Shown here piece by piece: positions 1-9,334 of a stretch of 64,000 nucleotides of DNA. How positions within the stretch are numbered: position 1 is the stretch's first letter; each line of letters opens with the position of its first letter. The stretch is taken from contig NC_092656.1 in the NCBI RefSeq assembly GCF_032118995.1, forward strand, positions 22,154,965-22,218,964. Direction: 5' to 3'. The position numbers and the translations under genes are program-made. The notes beneath the pieces were generated by a model. That model had not been told where the DNA came from, did not search any database, and saw only the letters and a list, made by a program, of their open reading frames with translations. Source of the stretch: Asterias amurensis. Its lineage: Eukaryota; Echinodermata; Asteroidea; Forcipulatida; Asteriidae.

Positions 1-620
1 CCACCTAGCGCCTCAAAGTCTCCCATTGGAGAAATTCAAGATGGCTGTGTGATAAAGGTCTATATACACGCATCTCTGTAATAAACTAGTTTTTATATAT
101 GTAAGAAATAACAACTTTAGGTTCACTAGCGTTGAGTAAATCTTAACTAATACAAAGCATCTAACATCCTCATCAAGGAATAGTCTTAGATTATGAAATG
201 GCTGGAATTCCAAATTTAGTGACAAAACAATCTGAATAAAAAAAATCTGAATAGAAAACTCTACTGTATAGTTAACAGGTTCACATTTAACTGCATTCTT
301 TTACATTTGGTTATTGTTCAAATTTACAGCTTTAAATTGTCGAAACAGAATTTCAAAGCAACACATTTTGGTTTTACCATTTTCTCCTCCAAATTTTGAA
401 AAACATGCTACACGCTCATTTACCGATTGTGTATTGAATTTTTAGCGTATTTTCTTCTAATTACCCTAATTGTCACTAAGAGTTACAGTCGCACCTATAT
501 GAGATTGTTTTGTCTCTCATACTATTTGCAACAATATTGTTCGATTAGCAAACTCTTTAAAATAATAAAAGCACCGCAAACATTTTCACACACTAAACTG
601 AACCATACACGTAAATCATA
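1..620. other. AT-rich non-coding stretch
   Basis: No exon or long open frame is convincing here. The first 30 bases carry a word (CTCCCATTG with a CACCTAGCGCC neighbour) that recurs inverted near 3893-3925, so the window opens inside a dispersed repeat. Otherwise I see nothing in it. Confidence 0.5.
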
Positions 621-621
621 G

Positions 622-674
622 TTCATGTACATTACATGTACATGTACATGCATGTGTACATGTACATTGTACAT
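622..674. repeat. ACATGT palindromic microsatellite
   Basis: Alternating ACATGT/TGTACATG words make a short self-complementary simple repeat. Similar ACATGTACATGT words occur at 35000-35030 and 56330-56375. Confidence 0.8.
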
Positions 675-708
675 ACTGCATCACCCCGTGGTCACTGCAG
701 TACCCAGG

Positions 709-871
709 GGCACTTCGGCACCGGTCACTTCGGCACCTACACTCGGCACCTTGGAAACTCGGCACCCACAACCTCGGCGCTAGAAAATGGGTTATAGGTG
801 CCGAAAATGCAAGGTGCCGACTTTGCAGGGTGCCGAGATTGTGGGTGCCTACAGTTTGCGAGGTGCCGCAC
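709..871. repeat. Inverted-repeat element built of CGGCACC words
   Basis: The left half carries CGGCACC repeatedly (for example CTTCGGCACC and CTCGGCACC). The right half carries the complement GGTGCCGA four or more times. The two arms pair with each other, as in a foldback/MITE element. A short relative sits near 21625-21650. It lies just beyond the inverted-repeat element after the minus-strand secreted-protein gene. Confidence 0.6.
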
Positions 872-873
872 TG

Positions 874-983
874 TCCTTTTCGAAACCACGGCTTCAGATT
901 CTGCCTATGCCATAGCTTGGCCGACTTTTGATTGGACAATATTGCGCGTGCTGCGATCCAAAAGCCGAGGTTTGAAAAAGGCG
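874..983. mobile_element. TIR (MITE-like) element just past the stop of the minus-strand twin gene
   Basis: Its ends are CCTTTTCGAAACCACGGCTT and a complementary AAGCCGAGGTTTGAAAAAGG. The matching element lies at 7784-7952, at the same distance (about 12 bp) beyond the stop codon of the other twin. Because the position is shared, the insertion most simply predates the gene duplication. It is non-coding and too short to encode a transposase. Confidence 0.7.
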
Positions 984-995
984 CCGAAGTCTTTC

Positions 996-3302
996 TTACA
1001 ATTCCTGCCGAGTTTTGTCTGCGGCTAGATCATCGCCTGCCCCCTTGTTTAATGGGAAAATAGCATGTACCAACTTATGCGCAAACTGACGTTCAGTCTT
1101 TGAGTTCATTTGAACCACTTTAGCGCTTCTAAAGGGTTTGCTAGCAAACGCGTTTGTTTTCTCACTGATTTGTAAGCTGATGATAACTCTGTCGTCAGAA
1201 TCAGGGGAGAATGTATATTCTTGCATTGTTGCTAAGGTAAAAGCATCGTAAGACGCCCCTTCGTAATCCCCAATAGGATCATTTTTACTCGATCCATCTG
1301 CTTCCCAAACACTCCCGTGCAGTATTATCTTAGTGTTCGTTTTACCTAGAGACATGAAGTCTGCTTCTTCCTTGAAATCTATTGAAATACTTTGTTCAAC
1401 ACTATGGTAACATTTGACACTACCTGAGCGACCCATATGCCACACTTCATTACCCTGATTTTCAACTCTGTTTCCAATATCTATTGAGAATGAACCATAT
1501 GGCTCATACCAATGCTGACATGGGCCATCGTCGTCACACGAAAACATAAAGTTGCCAGAAAGTTGGTAGTCTATTAAAATCGGCGGGTGTTCGATTGCGG
1601 TTACGGACATTAGTTGTAAATCAATGGTAAGTTTATCTTCTGGGTCGTGTCCAAATTCCAATTTAGTTAAATTGCTCAGTGAATTTGCTTCGTAAGATTG
1701 TCCATCATAATTTCCAATCATATCGTCACCAGTTGGGTCGTCCTCTTTGACTTGCCCATGTAAAGTTATCTTATTATTGGCCTCATCCATAAAGCGTTCA
1801 CTTTCCTGAAATCTGACCATAAAAGGTTGACGATACAGTCCACCATTTTCGAGCGAGATTTTATTAGCCCCAGACTGCCATATTTTAAAGTTTTGATTAA
1901 TGTTTCTATTCCCAGCGCTAATAGCTAAGGAACCGTAAGGCTCATATTCAGAACCATGCAAGCCATCACTATCGCATTGGAAACTAAACACACCATTCAG
2001 CTGGTACTCGACCAAGTTGGACTCTTGTTCTGTTATCACTTCTATTTCTTTGACTAAGGAAATGGAACGGTCCCCACTGAAACAACATTTACTCAATTCC
2101 CGCTGATCGGATGTTTTCCAATCAATTAAATCAAAACCCAAAGCATTTCCCTTAGATATGCAGTCATCGAAGGCAAGTGCAGATTCACCATCTAATTCCC
2201 ATAGGTTAGAGAAAACAACGTAACTATGTTCATTCTCATTTTTATAATATGCGCTGATTGGAAGTTTCTGACCACTGCTAATTGAAAAGTCATTGATTGA
2301 ATTATAAACTCTGCTGTAGTCAAATAGTGGAAACGCCGGGCCTTGAATTATGGGCAATTCCAGATCTTTGAGCTTCTCGGGACATTCGATCTGCGTAAGA
2401 TTTGTCAACAAGTCACATACCTTAAGAGTGCTGGCCTGAGGTAACATATATAACTGACCGAATAGTTCATTTCCTCCTAGGCCGGGATCCGAAATGCTCC
2501 ACGCATCGTCCACTCTTTTGTAGTTTCCTGGTTTGCTGATGGGATCTTTGATCTCCTCAAGAGTCAAGCCAACCAGATAGATGCCCAATACGTCTTCTAA
2601 CAGGTGAACAGCATCAGCTGCGGAAACGTCAGGAAACTTCTTGGCCAAGTCGTAGAGGTAGTCGATGACTGCATCCATGTCTGCCGCACCATAAGGAGAA
2701 AGCAACTTGTGATACCCCTGTTGTTTGACAAACATTTTAACAAACATCAGTAGTGCATCACCGCCCAAGTCTTTGTTTTTGTTCAATGCTGACATCGAAT
2801 CCGTTGGTTTACGCACTCGATACGAGGCAGAACCGCTGCAAACAACATCATCTTCTGAGCTGACATCGTCTTCCGTCAAGTCGCACGTTATCTTCACCTT
2901 CTTGGCTGGAGGTCCAGTGTATTCAATAGAGAAATACCGCACAGCTGCAAACTGGATGTAGTCAAAGTCACTACCAGTGTCAAAAATCGCCTTCGTCTCA
3001 CCGCTCGGCAACTCAATACTGATCTTTCCTTTGTACTCCGATCCTTGGAAAATTCCATGTGCCTTTCGAAACAGCTCGCCGATGGACATTGCCTTTATCT
3101 TGTCCGTGTCAAAAATATCAAAGATCTGAAATGAGTCCCAGTTGACAAACAGCAGAGCTCCACTGAGCCGGTATCGTTTTGGGCTAGCTGTTTTATTTTC
3201 GCTTGGCTTGTTGTCCTCGGCATGAGACAGCGAAATCCACAACAAGCTGAAGACAACGACCAGTCGGAATAACTGCTTGAAACTCATGTTCCTCCCCGCC
3301 AT
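996..3302 (-). CDS. Secreted 768-aa protein of unknown family, twin 1 (intronless)
   Basis: I do not recognise the family. The frame stays open upstream to 3545, but I place the start at 3302 because the ATG context and every downstream residue match the twin at 5465, which gives both exactly 768 residues. Residues 1-29 look like a signal peptide (basic start, hydrophobic LVVVFSLLWISL, then HA). A Y-x-L-x-G-x-x-x-F motif opens three stretches at about residues 43, 432 and 578. The last two are related modules of roughly 146 residues with YEP(Y/F)GS, I-x-x-GNR, FM, LHG and IG-Y-G-SY motifs, probably beta-rich. A helical-looking stretch (about 185-260) lies between. There is no transmembrane segment after the signal. 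Three Asn-X-Ser/Thr sites (NKT, NLT, NLT) are absent from the twin. No intron signals are needed. Pore-former, lectin-like or matrix roles are all possible; none is shown. Confidence 0.85.
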   Translation of the reverse strand: MAGRNMSFKQLFRLVVVFSLLWISLSHAEDNKPSENKTASPKRYRLSGALLFVNWDSFQIFDIFDTDKIKAMSIGELFRKAHGIFQGSEYKGKISIELPSGETKAIFDTGSDFDYIQFAAVRYFSIEYTGPPAKKVKITCDLTEDDVSSEDDVVCSGSASYRVRKPTDSMSALNKNKDLGGDALLMFVKMFVKQQGYHKLLSPYGAADMDAVIDYLYDLAKKFPDVSAADAVHLLEDVLGIYLVGLTLEEIKDPISKPGNYKRVDDAWSISDPGLGGNELFGQLYMLPQASTLKVCDLLTNLTQIECPEKLKDLELPIIQGPAFPLFDYSRVYNSINDFSISSGQKLPISAYYKNENEHSYVVFSNLWELDGESALAFDDCISKGNALGFDLIDWKTSDQRELSKCCFSGDRSISLVKEIEVITEQESNLVEYQLNGVFSFQCDSDGLHGSEYEPYGSLAISAGNRNINQNFKIWQSGANKISLENGGLYRQPFMVRFQESERFMDEANNKITLHGQVKEDDPTGDDMIGNYDGQSYEANSLSNLTKLEFGHDPEDKLTIDLQLMSVTAIEHPPILIDYQLSGNFMFSCDDDGPCQHWYEPYGSFSIDIGNRVENQGNEVWHMGRSGSVKCYHSVEQSISIDFKEEADFMSLGKTNTKIILHGSVWEADGSSKNDPIGDYEGASYDAFTLATMQEYTFSPDSDDRVIISLQISEKTNAFASKPFRSAKVVQMNSKTERQFAHKLVHAIFPLNKGAGDDLAADKTRQEL

Positions 3303-3424
3303 GGTTATTAAAAAAACGTGTTTCGTATCTCTTGCGATCCAGGCAACTTCTATAAGTTTATAATCGTGCTGTTTTACTGCACAGCGCAAAAAACGTAAGC
3401 ATCCAGGGACACCCACTGAGCAAT

Positions 3425-3490
3425 TGGAGCAGCCAGTATAAGATACAGCCAAATATACATCGATAAGACACAGCCAATATATATCGATCA
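3425..3490 (-). repeat. Short tandem repeat in the leader of twin 1
   Basis: On the minus strand, words of the form ATATTGGCTGT-GTCTTATCGAT and ATATTTGGCTGT-ATCTTATAC follow each other with a period of about 27 bp, and a third TGGCTG ends the run. The leader of the other twin lacks this run, so it is a later local expansion between TATA box and start codon. Confidence 0.55.
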
Positions 3491-3496
3491 CAGATT

Positions 3497-3510
3497 GCTT
3501 TATTATAGGA
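3497..3510 (-). promoter_or_regulatory. Putative TATA box of twin 1
   Basis: The minus-strand word GATCCTATAATAAAGC aligns with GATCCTATATAAAACGC before the other twin. A second shared word, TCCAATTGCT(C/A)AGTGG, lies downstream in both. The box sits about 200 bp before the start codon, so the leader would be around 170 bp. Assignment rests on composition and on conservation between the two promoters. Confidence 0.5.
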
Positions 3511-3749
3511 TCACTGTTGAGTCTTGGCTGCTGATAATCCCCCAAAAACCCGATGCTTACAAAGGGGTAAAAAACAAGTCTATTGTGTGTTAAAAGCCCT
3601 CAAATTTGCATACTGCTGGCCCGGATAAGACAGGACTTAATCAGTTTATTGCTCCATGGTCAGGTGATGAACCTCTGCACCTTTTTTAAGAGAGGTCAGT
3701 CCCCCGGTGTCCTTGGTTACGAGAGAATAATGGAAGAACCCCCCGCCCC

Positions 3750-3860
3750 CCTTGTCGCAAAACTTGTGTGCTTTCAGATGCTTGAATTCGAGACCTCAGC
3801 TGAGGTCCCGAATTCAGTTCAAATATTATTTAAGTGAGTTACTTCTTTCTCAAAAAGTAC
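3750..3860. repeat. Fragment of the GGCAGTGGACACTATT repeat family
   Basis: It shares GTGTGCTTTCAGATGCTTGA, the GAGACCTCA...TGAGGTC inverted core and the TTACTTCTTTCTC word with the fuller copies at 17978-18364 and 59612-60005, but both ends are missing. The rest of 3546-4145 holds a few dispersed-repeat words and no gene that I can support. Confidence 0.6.
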
Positions 3861-4145
3861 TTTAGATGGAGTCGTAATATTAGGATCGAGCGACAATGGG
3901 AGACTTTGGAACGCCAGGTGGCAGCAGACCTCGAGGTAAATTTGGATTGTTTACGTAAGTTCTGAGTTTAGGCTTAAATCCGAGACCAATGGATTTGACG
4001 GTCTGCTGATGCAGTCTGTCTATTCCGTCACCAGAAGTCTCCTATTAATAGGGCCTCTGGCGACTAGGGGTCGATTTGATTTTACAAACTTACTTATACC
4101 ATAGCGAAAAGACAAATACATGACTATAATCCCGGCCAAAATGCT

Positions 4146-4366
4146 TGGGTACGGAGCCCCTAAACCCTTAAGGGACATTCTAAAAAAATAGGTAATATGT
4201 CTTGCGCACGAGTATGTCGTGCATGCGCACGAGGTAATATGTCGTGCGCACGAGGTGATATGTCGTGCGCACGAGATAATATGTCGTGCGCACGAGATAA
4301 TTATTTCGTGCGCACGAGATAATTAAAACATTTTGTTTTTGAATGTCCCCTTAGGGGCTCCGTACT
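4146..4366. mobile_element. TIR element with an internal 21-bp minisatellite
   Basis: The ends are GGGTACGGAGCCCCTAA...AAGGGACATTC on the left and GAATGTCCCCTTAGGGGCTC...GTAC on the right, an imperfect inverted repeat of about 30 bp. Between them a 21-bp unit repeats about six times (cores at about 4204, 4225, 4246, 4267, 4288 and 4309). Each unit contains the palindrome TCGTGCGCACGA. No coding capacity. Confidence 0.7.
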
Positions 4367-4371
4367 TGGGC

Positions 4372-5280
4372 CACCCATTCCTAATGTTATAAACAGTTCC
4401 CTGTCCACTTCCCATTGACAATAAAAAATATTGTCCCCCGCCCCGCCCCCGCCCCCGCTCAATGTTGACAATTACGCAGAATAAGGTTGGCAATTGGAAC
4501 CAATACTGAAAGGGGGCAGGGGGGGGGGGCACTGAGATATTGCCGTGATTGTAGAGGTTAGTCTTAACTTAGTTCAACGGTCCCATGACTATTTAGAACT
4601 CTTTAAAAGAGTTTTATAATAATCATAAGGGTAGTTCTAAGTTAGAACGGGTTGTCCTAACTCGAGAAGACTATGTTTTAACTGTTTGTGAAATCTACTC
4701 CACTACTGCACCAACCAGAAGGCTAGATTAGATGGCTGATTATATGTCAGGGTCTGAAGCCCAGGATGTTTTAAATTTAATCAACCTGAGTTTATGAGCT
4801 AGACCTGTCTAACAGCGGGAAAGAATTATAGGGTGATTTCAAAGTCTATGTGAATGAGGTGATCTTTTCCCAGTGAATTCGTTACAAAATGTTGACATCA
4901 TGAATTCGCAAAATGTTTTCTTCTTTTTGCGGCAACATTACATGTTGACCTCGTTTTTCACATACAGTTCAAATGTTCAGTGTGAGAGAGATTCAGTGAA
5001 AGAATTGTTTCATTTCGCGCAGTGGTGTGTTTTTGTGTCACCAACCTATAGCAGGCCCGCCCTTTGTTTCCCGCCTACCAAGTGCATGGGGCAATCTAGG
5101 GCGCCAGGTGACTGAACAGTGAACACCCCTCTGGAATATAGTGCCTATGTCCAAATGACAAAGTTCTGTCTGGGCCAGCAAATAGTCTGTAATTTATGCA
5201 AATTTTAGAGGTTTATTTTTTACTCATACTAGACTTTTGTATGATTGTCAGATGTTATGGACTATCAGCAAACCATGGCT
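4372..5280. other. Non-coding spacer between the twin genes
   Basis: It holds G/C homopolymer-rich stretches (4435-4460, 4511-4530) and a degenerate stretch at 4555-4700 with words such as GTCCTAACTC and TTTGTGAAATC that relate it to the element at 9335-9466. Otherwise it is AT-rich. No gene is supported. Confidence 0.5.
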
Positions 5281-5285
5281 CAGAT

Positions 5286-5298
5286 CCTATATAAAACG
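5286..5298 (+). promoter_or_regulatory. Putative TATA box of twin 2
   Basis: CCTATATAAAACG is a good TATA match about 170 bp before the start codon. The surrounding words are homologous to those before twin 1. Transcription would be expected to start near 5315-5325. Confidence 0.55.
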
Positions 5299-5464
5299 CT
5301 GCACTCTATTATAATCGTTGCGGTACCTCAATGCAAATCCAATTGCTAAGTGGTTCTCACTGAGAGCACTCGTGTATTACATGTGAAGTGAAACAACACA
5401 GTAGTAATTATCAAATTGTTTAAGTTGCCTAGAGAGCAATACATACGCATCAGGTTGTACAACC

Positions 5465-7771
5465 ATGGCGGGGAGGAACATGAGTTTCAAGCAATTATTC
5501 CGATTGGTCGTTGTCTTCAGCTTGTTGTGGATTTCGCTGTCTCATGCCGAGGACAACAAGCCAAGCGAAAACGCAGCTAGCCCGAAACGATACCGGCTCA
5601 GCGGAGCTTTGCTTTTTGTCAACTGGGACTCATTTCAGATATCTGTTATAACCGCCATCGAAAAGATCAAGAACATGTCCGTCGGCGAGCTGTTTCGAAA
5701 GGCACATGGAATATTCCAAGGATCGGAGTTCAAAGGAAAGATCAGTATTGAGTTGCCAAGCGGTGAGACGAAGGCGATTTTTGACAGTGGTGGTGACTTT
5801 GACTACATCCAGTTTGCAGCTGTGCGGTATTTCTCCATTGAATACACCGGTCCTCCAGCCAAGAAGGTGAAGATAACATGCGACTTGACAGAAGACGATG
5901 TCACTTCAGAAGATGATGTTGTCTGCAGCGGTTCTGCCTCGTATCGTGTGCGTAAACCAACGGATTCGATGTCAGCATTGAACAAAAACAAAGACTTGGG
6001 CGGTGATGCACTACTGATGTTTGTTAAAATGTTTGTCAAACAACAAGGGTATCACAAGTTGCATTCTCCTTACGGTGCAGCAGATATAGATGCAGTCATC
6101 GACTACCTCTACGACTTGGCCAAGAAGTTTCCTGACGTTTCCGCAGCTGATGCTGTTCACCTGTTAGAAGACGTATTGGGCATCTATCTGGTTGGCTTGA
6201 CTCTTGAGGAGATCAAAGATCCCATCAGAAAACCAGGAAACTACAAAAGAGTGGACGATGCGTGGAGCATTTCGGATCCCGGCCTAGGAGGAAATGAACT
6301 ATTCGGTCAGTTATATATGTTACCTCAGGCCAGCACTCTTAAGGTATGTGACTTGTTGACAGATCTTATGCAGATCGAATGTCCCGAGAAGCTCAAAGAT
6401 CTGGAATTGCCCATAATTCAAGGCCCGGCGTTTCCACTATTTGACTACAGCAGAGTTTATAATTCAATCAATGACTTTTCAATTAGCAGTGGTCAGAAAC
6501 TTCCAATCAGCGCATATTATAAAAATGAGAATGAACATAGTTACGTTGTTTTCTCTAACCTATGGGAATTAGATGGTAATACTGCACTTGCACTTGATGA
6601 CTGCATATCTAAGGGAAATGCTTTGGGTTTTGATCTAATTGATTGGAAAACATTCAATCAGAGGGAATTGAGTAAATGTTGCTACAGTGGGGACCGTTCC
6701 ATTTCCTTAGTCAAAGAAGGAGAAGTAATACAAGAACAAGAGGATAACCTGGTAGAGTACCAGCTGAATGGTGTGTTTAGTTTCCAATGTGATAGTGACG
6801 GCTTGCATGGTTCTGAATATGAGCCTTTCGGGTCCTTAGCTATTAGCGCTGGGAATAGAAACATTAATCAAAACTATAAAATATGGCAGTCTGGGGCTAA
6901 TAAAATCGCGTTCACAAATGGTGGAATGTATCGTCAACCTTTTATGGTCAGATTTCAGGAAAGTGAACGCTTTATGGATGAGGCCAATAATAAGATAACT
7001 TTACATGGGCAAGTCAAAGAGGACGACCCAACTGGTGATGATATGATTGGAAATTATGATGGGAAATCTTACGAAGCAAATTCACTGAGCAAGTTTACTA
7101 AATTGGAATTTAAACCAGATTCACAAGATAGAGTTACAATTGAATTACAACTAAGTCCCGTAACCGCCATCGAAAAACCAACAGTTTTGAAAGACTACCA
7201 TCTTTCTGGCAATTTTGAGTTTTCGTGTGACAACGATGGCGTAATGCAGAATTATTACGAGCCATATGGTTCATTCTCAATAGATATTGGAAACAGAGCT
7301 GAAAATCGGGACATTGAAGTGTGGCATTGGGTTCGCAATGAACATGAGATTAAATGTTACCATAGTGTTGAACAAAGTATTTCAATAGATTTCAAGGAAG
7401 TAGAAGACTTTATGTCTCCAGGAAAAACGGACAATAAGATAGTACTGCACGGGAGTGTTTTGGAATTGGATACAACTAATTCAGATGTTATTGGGGATTA
7501 CGAAGGGGCGTCTTACAAAGCCGATACCTTAGCAGAGATGCAAGAATTTAAGTTCTCCCCAGATTATCAAGACAGAGTTATCATCAGCCTACAAATCAGT
7601 GAGAAAACAATGGCGCTTGCTAGCAAACCCTTACCGGTAAGAAGTACTAAAGTGGTTCAAATGAACTCAAAGACCGAACGTCAGTTTGCGCATAAGGTGG
7701 TGCATGCTATTTTCCCATTAAACAAGCCAGGCGATAATCTAGCTGCAGACAAAACTCGGCAGGAATTGTAA
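5465..7771 (+). CDS. Secreted 768-aa protein of unknown family, twin 2 (intronless)
   Basis: One uninterrupted frame of 768 codons, facing away from twin 1, with ATG at 5465 in an ACCATGG context. It has the same plan: signal peptide (about 1-29), module 1 opening at Y43, a helical middle region, then two related C-terminal modules opening at Y432 and Y578, and a basic tail. By eye, differences from twin 1 rise along the protein: about 27 of the first 431 residues, 22 of the next 146, and roughly a quarter of the last module. At about residues 60-71 the sequence ISVITAIEKIKNMS replaces a quite different run in twin 1. The replacement shares the words TAIEK with residues at about 566-571 of its own chain. 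It has one Asn-X-Ser site (NMS) not found in twin 1. Function unknown; secretion is inferred from the leader only. Confidence 0.87.
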   Translation: MAGRNMSFKQLFRLVVVFSLLWISLSHAEDNKPSENAASPKRYRLSGALLFVNWDSFQISVITAIEKIKNMSVGELFRKAHGIFQGSEFKGKISIELPSGETKAIFDSGGDFDYIQFAAVRYFSIEYTGPPAKKVKITCDLTEDDVTSEDDVVCSGSASYRVRKPTDSMSALNKNKDLGGDALLMFVKMFVKQQGYHKLHSPYGAADIDAVIDYLYDLAKKFPDVSAADAVHLLEDVLGIYLVGLTLEEIKDPIRKPGNYKRVDDAWSISDPGLGGNELFGQLYMLPQASTLKVCDLLTDLMQIECPEKLKDLELPIIQGPAFPLFDYSRVYNSINDFSISSGQKLPISAYYKNENEHSYVVFSNLWELDGNTALALDDCISKGNALGFDLIDWKTFNQRELSKCCYSGDRSISLVKEGEVIQEQEDNLVEYQLNGVFSFQCDSDGLHGSEYEPFGSLAISAGNRNINQNYKIWQSGANKIAFTNGGMYRQPFMVRFQESERFMDEANNKITLHGQVKEDDPTGDDMIGNYDGKSYEANSLSKFTKLEFKPDSQDRVTIELQLSPVTAIEKPTVLKDYHLSGNFEFSCDNDGVMQNYYEPYGSFSIDIGNRAENRDIEVWHWVRNEHEIKCYHSVEQSISIDFKEVEDFMSPGKTDNKIVLHGSVLELDTTNSDVIGDYEGASYKADTLAEMQEFKFSPDYQDRVIISLQISEKTMALASKPLPVRSTKVVQMNSKTERQFAHKVVHAIFPLNKPGDNLAADKTRQEL

Positions 7772-7783
7772 GAAAGACTTGGG

Positions 7784-7952
7784 CCCTTTTCGAATCCACG
7801 GCTTCGGCTGTGGATCCGGCTTCAGGCTCCGTTTTCTCGTCTGAAGCCCTGAGCACGTATAGCACAAAGCACGTGCATTTTGTCAAAGCTACCGCGGGGC
7901 CAAGCTATATCCTGAGCCGAATATGGAGCAGAAGCCGTGGTTTCGAAAAGGG
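7784..7952. mobile_element. TIR (MITE-like) element past the stop of twin 2
   Basis: Terminal repeats CCCTTTTCGAATCCACGGCT and AGCCGTGGTTTCGAAAAGGG match at about 18 of 20 positions. GACTTGG occurs directly on both sides (7776-7782 and 7952-7958), consistent with a target-site duplication of 6-7 bp. It is the partner of the element at 874-983. Confidence 0.75.
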
Positions 7953-8843
7953 ACTTGGTGCTCGCTGTAATAGGTTTTACATCACCATCACTTTCTTGCG
8001 GACAATAAAATAGTTGTGTAAGAGTTGATCACAACATAATCTACATCACTTTGAATGATACGAATTCAGAAAATGAGATAAAAGCTGAATTAAAATGCTT
8101 GCAATTTCAGTGGCTTCATCCGCGCATGTGAGTAAATCTTTATGGTGGACTGTAGTCATTGGGTAATCTATAATAAACAGAAATGCAGGACCGATTATAT
8201 GTTTTCTCATTGGTTGGCGGATGGCATGTGCCCCTATTGCCACATAACGTTATGGTAGTTGGCTTTCTTCTTGTCTCCAAAAGGTATCAGGCTCTGATAC
8301 TTGGTAACTACATCAATAATATTTTACGCGGTTTAAACGTACGGTACAGTGCAGTACAATGACCATGGAGCGAATAATGTACATGTAGGTTGTACTATGA
8401 TTTATTACGTGTAGAGAGTTAGTTAATTTTGTGTGTATAAATTTGCTGTTTGTTTAATTGTTTAAACGAGGTTGATATTGTTTACCTTTTTGGGGGCTAA
8501 TAGTTTAGTCATGGGAGACACAAAGTTTTCATGAAGTTGTGATCGTGACGTTAGGCTATACTGCCTGTTATCCTTTTCAACAAATCGCTTCTCCTTTTAT
8601 TGACTTTCATAGCGAATGAGCCCTGCCGAATAGAATTATGATTTTGTTGTTATAACAATTACTAGAACAATCTTTTTTTTAACAGTCAAAGAGTGTTTGT
8701 TTGAAATCCACATCTATTGTAATTTAAGCACCCAATATTAATACTTGATGAGTGATGGACTCATCACCAGTGAACATTAAGTTGTAAACTCTTACTAAAT
8801 TTATATTAAAACGACAGATGCATGTATATGTCGCAACTGGTTA
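7953..8843. other. Non-coding stretch
   Basis: AT-rich DNA with no exon-like frame and no repeat I can define. AATAAA at about 8004 could serve as a polyadenylation signal for twin 2, about 230 bp past its stop. Confidence 0.4.
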
Positions 8844-9203
8844 AAGATGCTGTGTCAGATTTTTGGCCGATTTGACCCAACAATTTTGATATAAAATTCA
8901 ATAGGTTTTTTGATGGGGGTCGAGAAAGTTACAAGCTTTCATTCGAGCCATTGCTCGAAAAAGTCTGCCAATTTTTAGTAGCAGTGAAATAAAGTGCTCA
9001 AAATTAGTGCTCAATATATCACGTGACCAATTCTTGTGTGTTTTATAAGAAACGTTTTAAATTTTGGTCATGGATCCTGACCATTAAAAGTAAAAGTTAA
9101 ACTTTTTTTCGTGAGAGCGGGTGATACTCTTTGAAATACCATTCACTCAAAAAAATCTATTTTTTTTTATGTTTTTGGCCAAAAATCTGACATAGCATCT
9201 TTA
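8844..9203. mobile_element. TIR element (AAAGATGCTGTGTCAGATTT family)
   Basis: The left end reads TAAAGATGCTGTGTCAGATT followed by TTTGGCC. The right end reads GGCCAAAAATCTGACATAGC followed by ATCTTTA. They form inverted repeats of about 27 bp with two mismatches. The interior is non-coding. Confidence 0.8.
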
Positions 9204-9334
9204 ATAAATTTTTTTTTAAATAATAATTATAGGACATAATGCCTTACACATCGTGTGCGTGTGTGTGCACTAATTAGTGATTGCACGTAAAAAAGAAAAC
9301 TGTACAATGTTGATCAGTGTGAGTGACCTGGGGT

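Noticed and set aside
3303-3545. N-terminal extension of twin 1 (81 further codons in frame)
   Set aside because: It runs through the leader and the putative TATA box. Homology with the twin begins exactly at the ATG at 3302.
4196-4325. CRISPR-like array
   Set aside because: Units are contiguous with no unique spacers and each is palindromic; it is a minisatellite in a eukaryotic TIR element.
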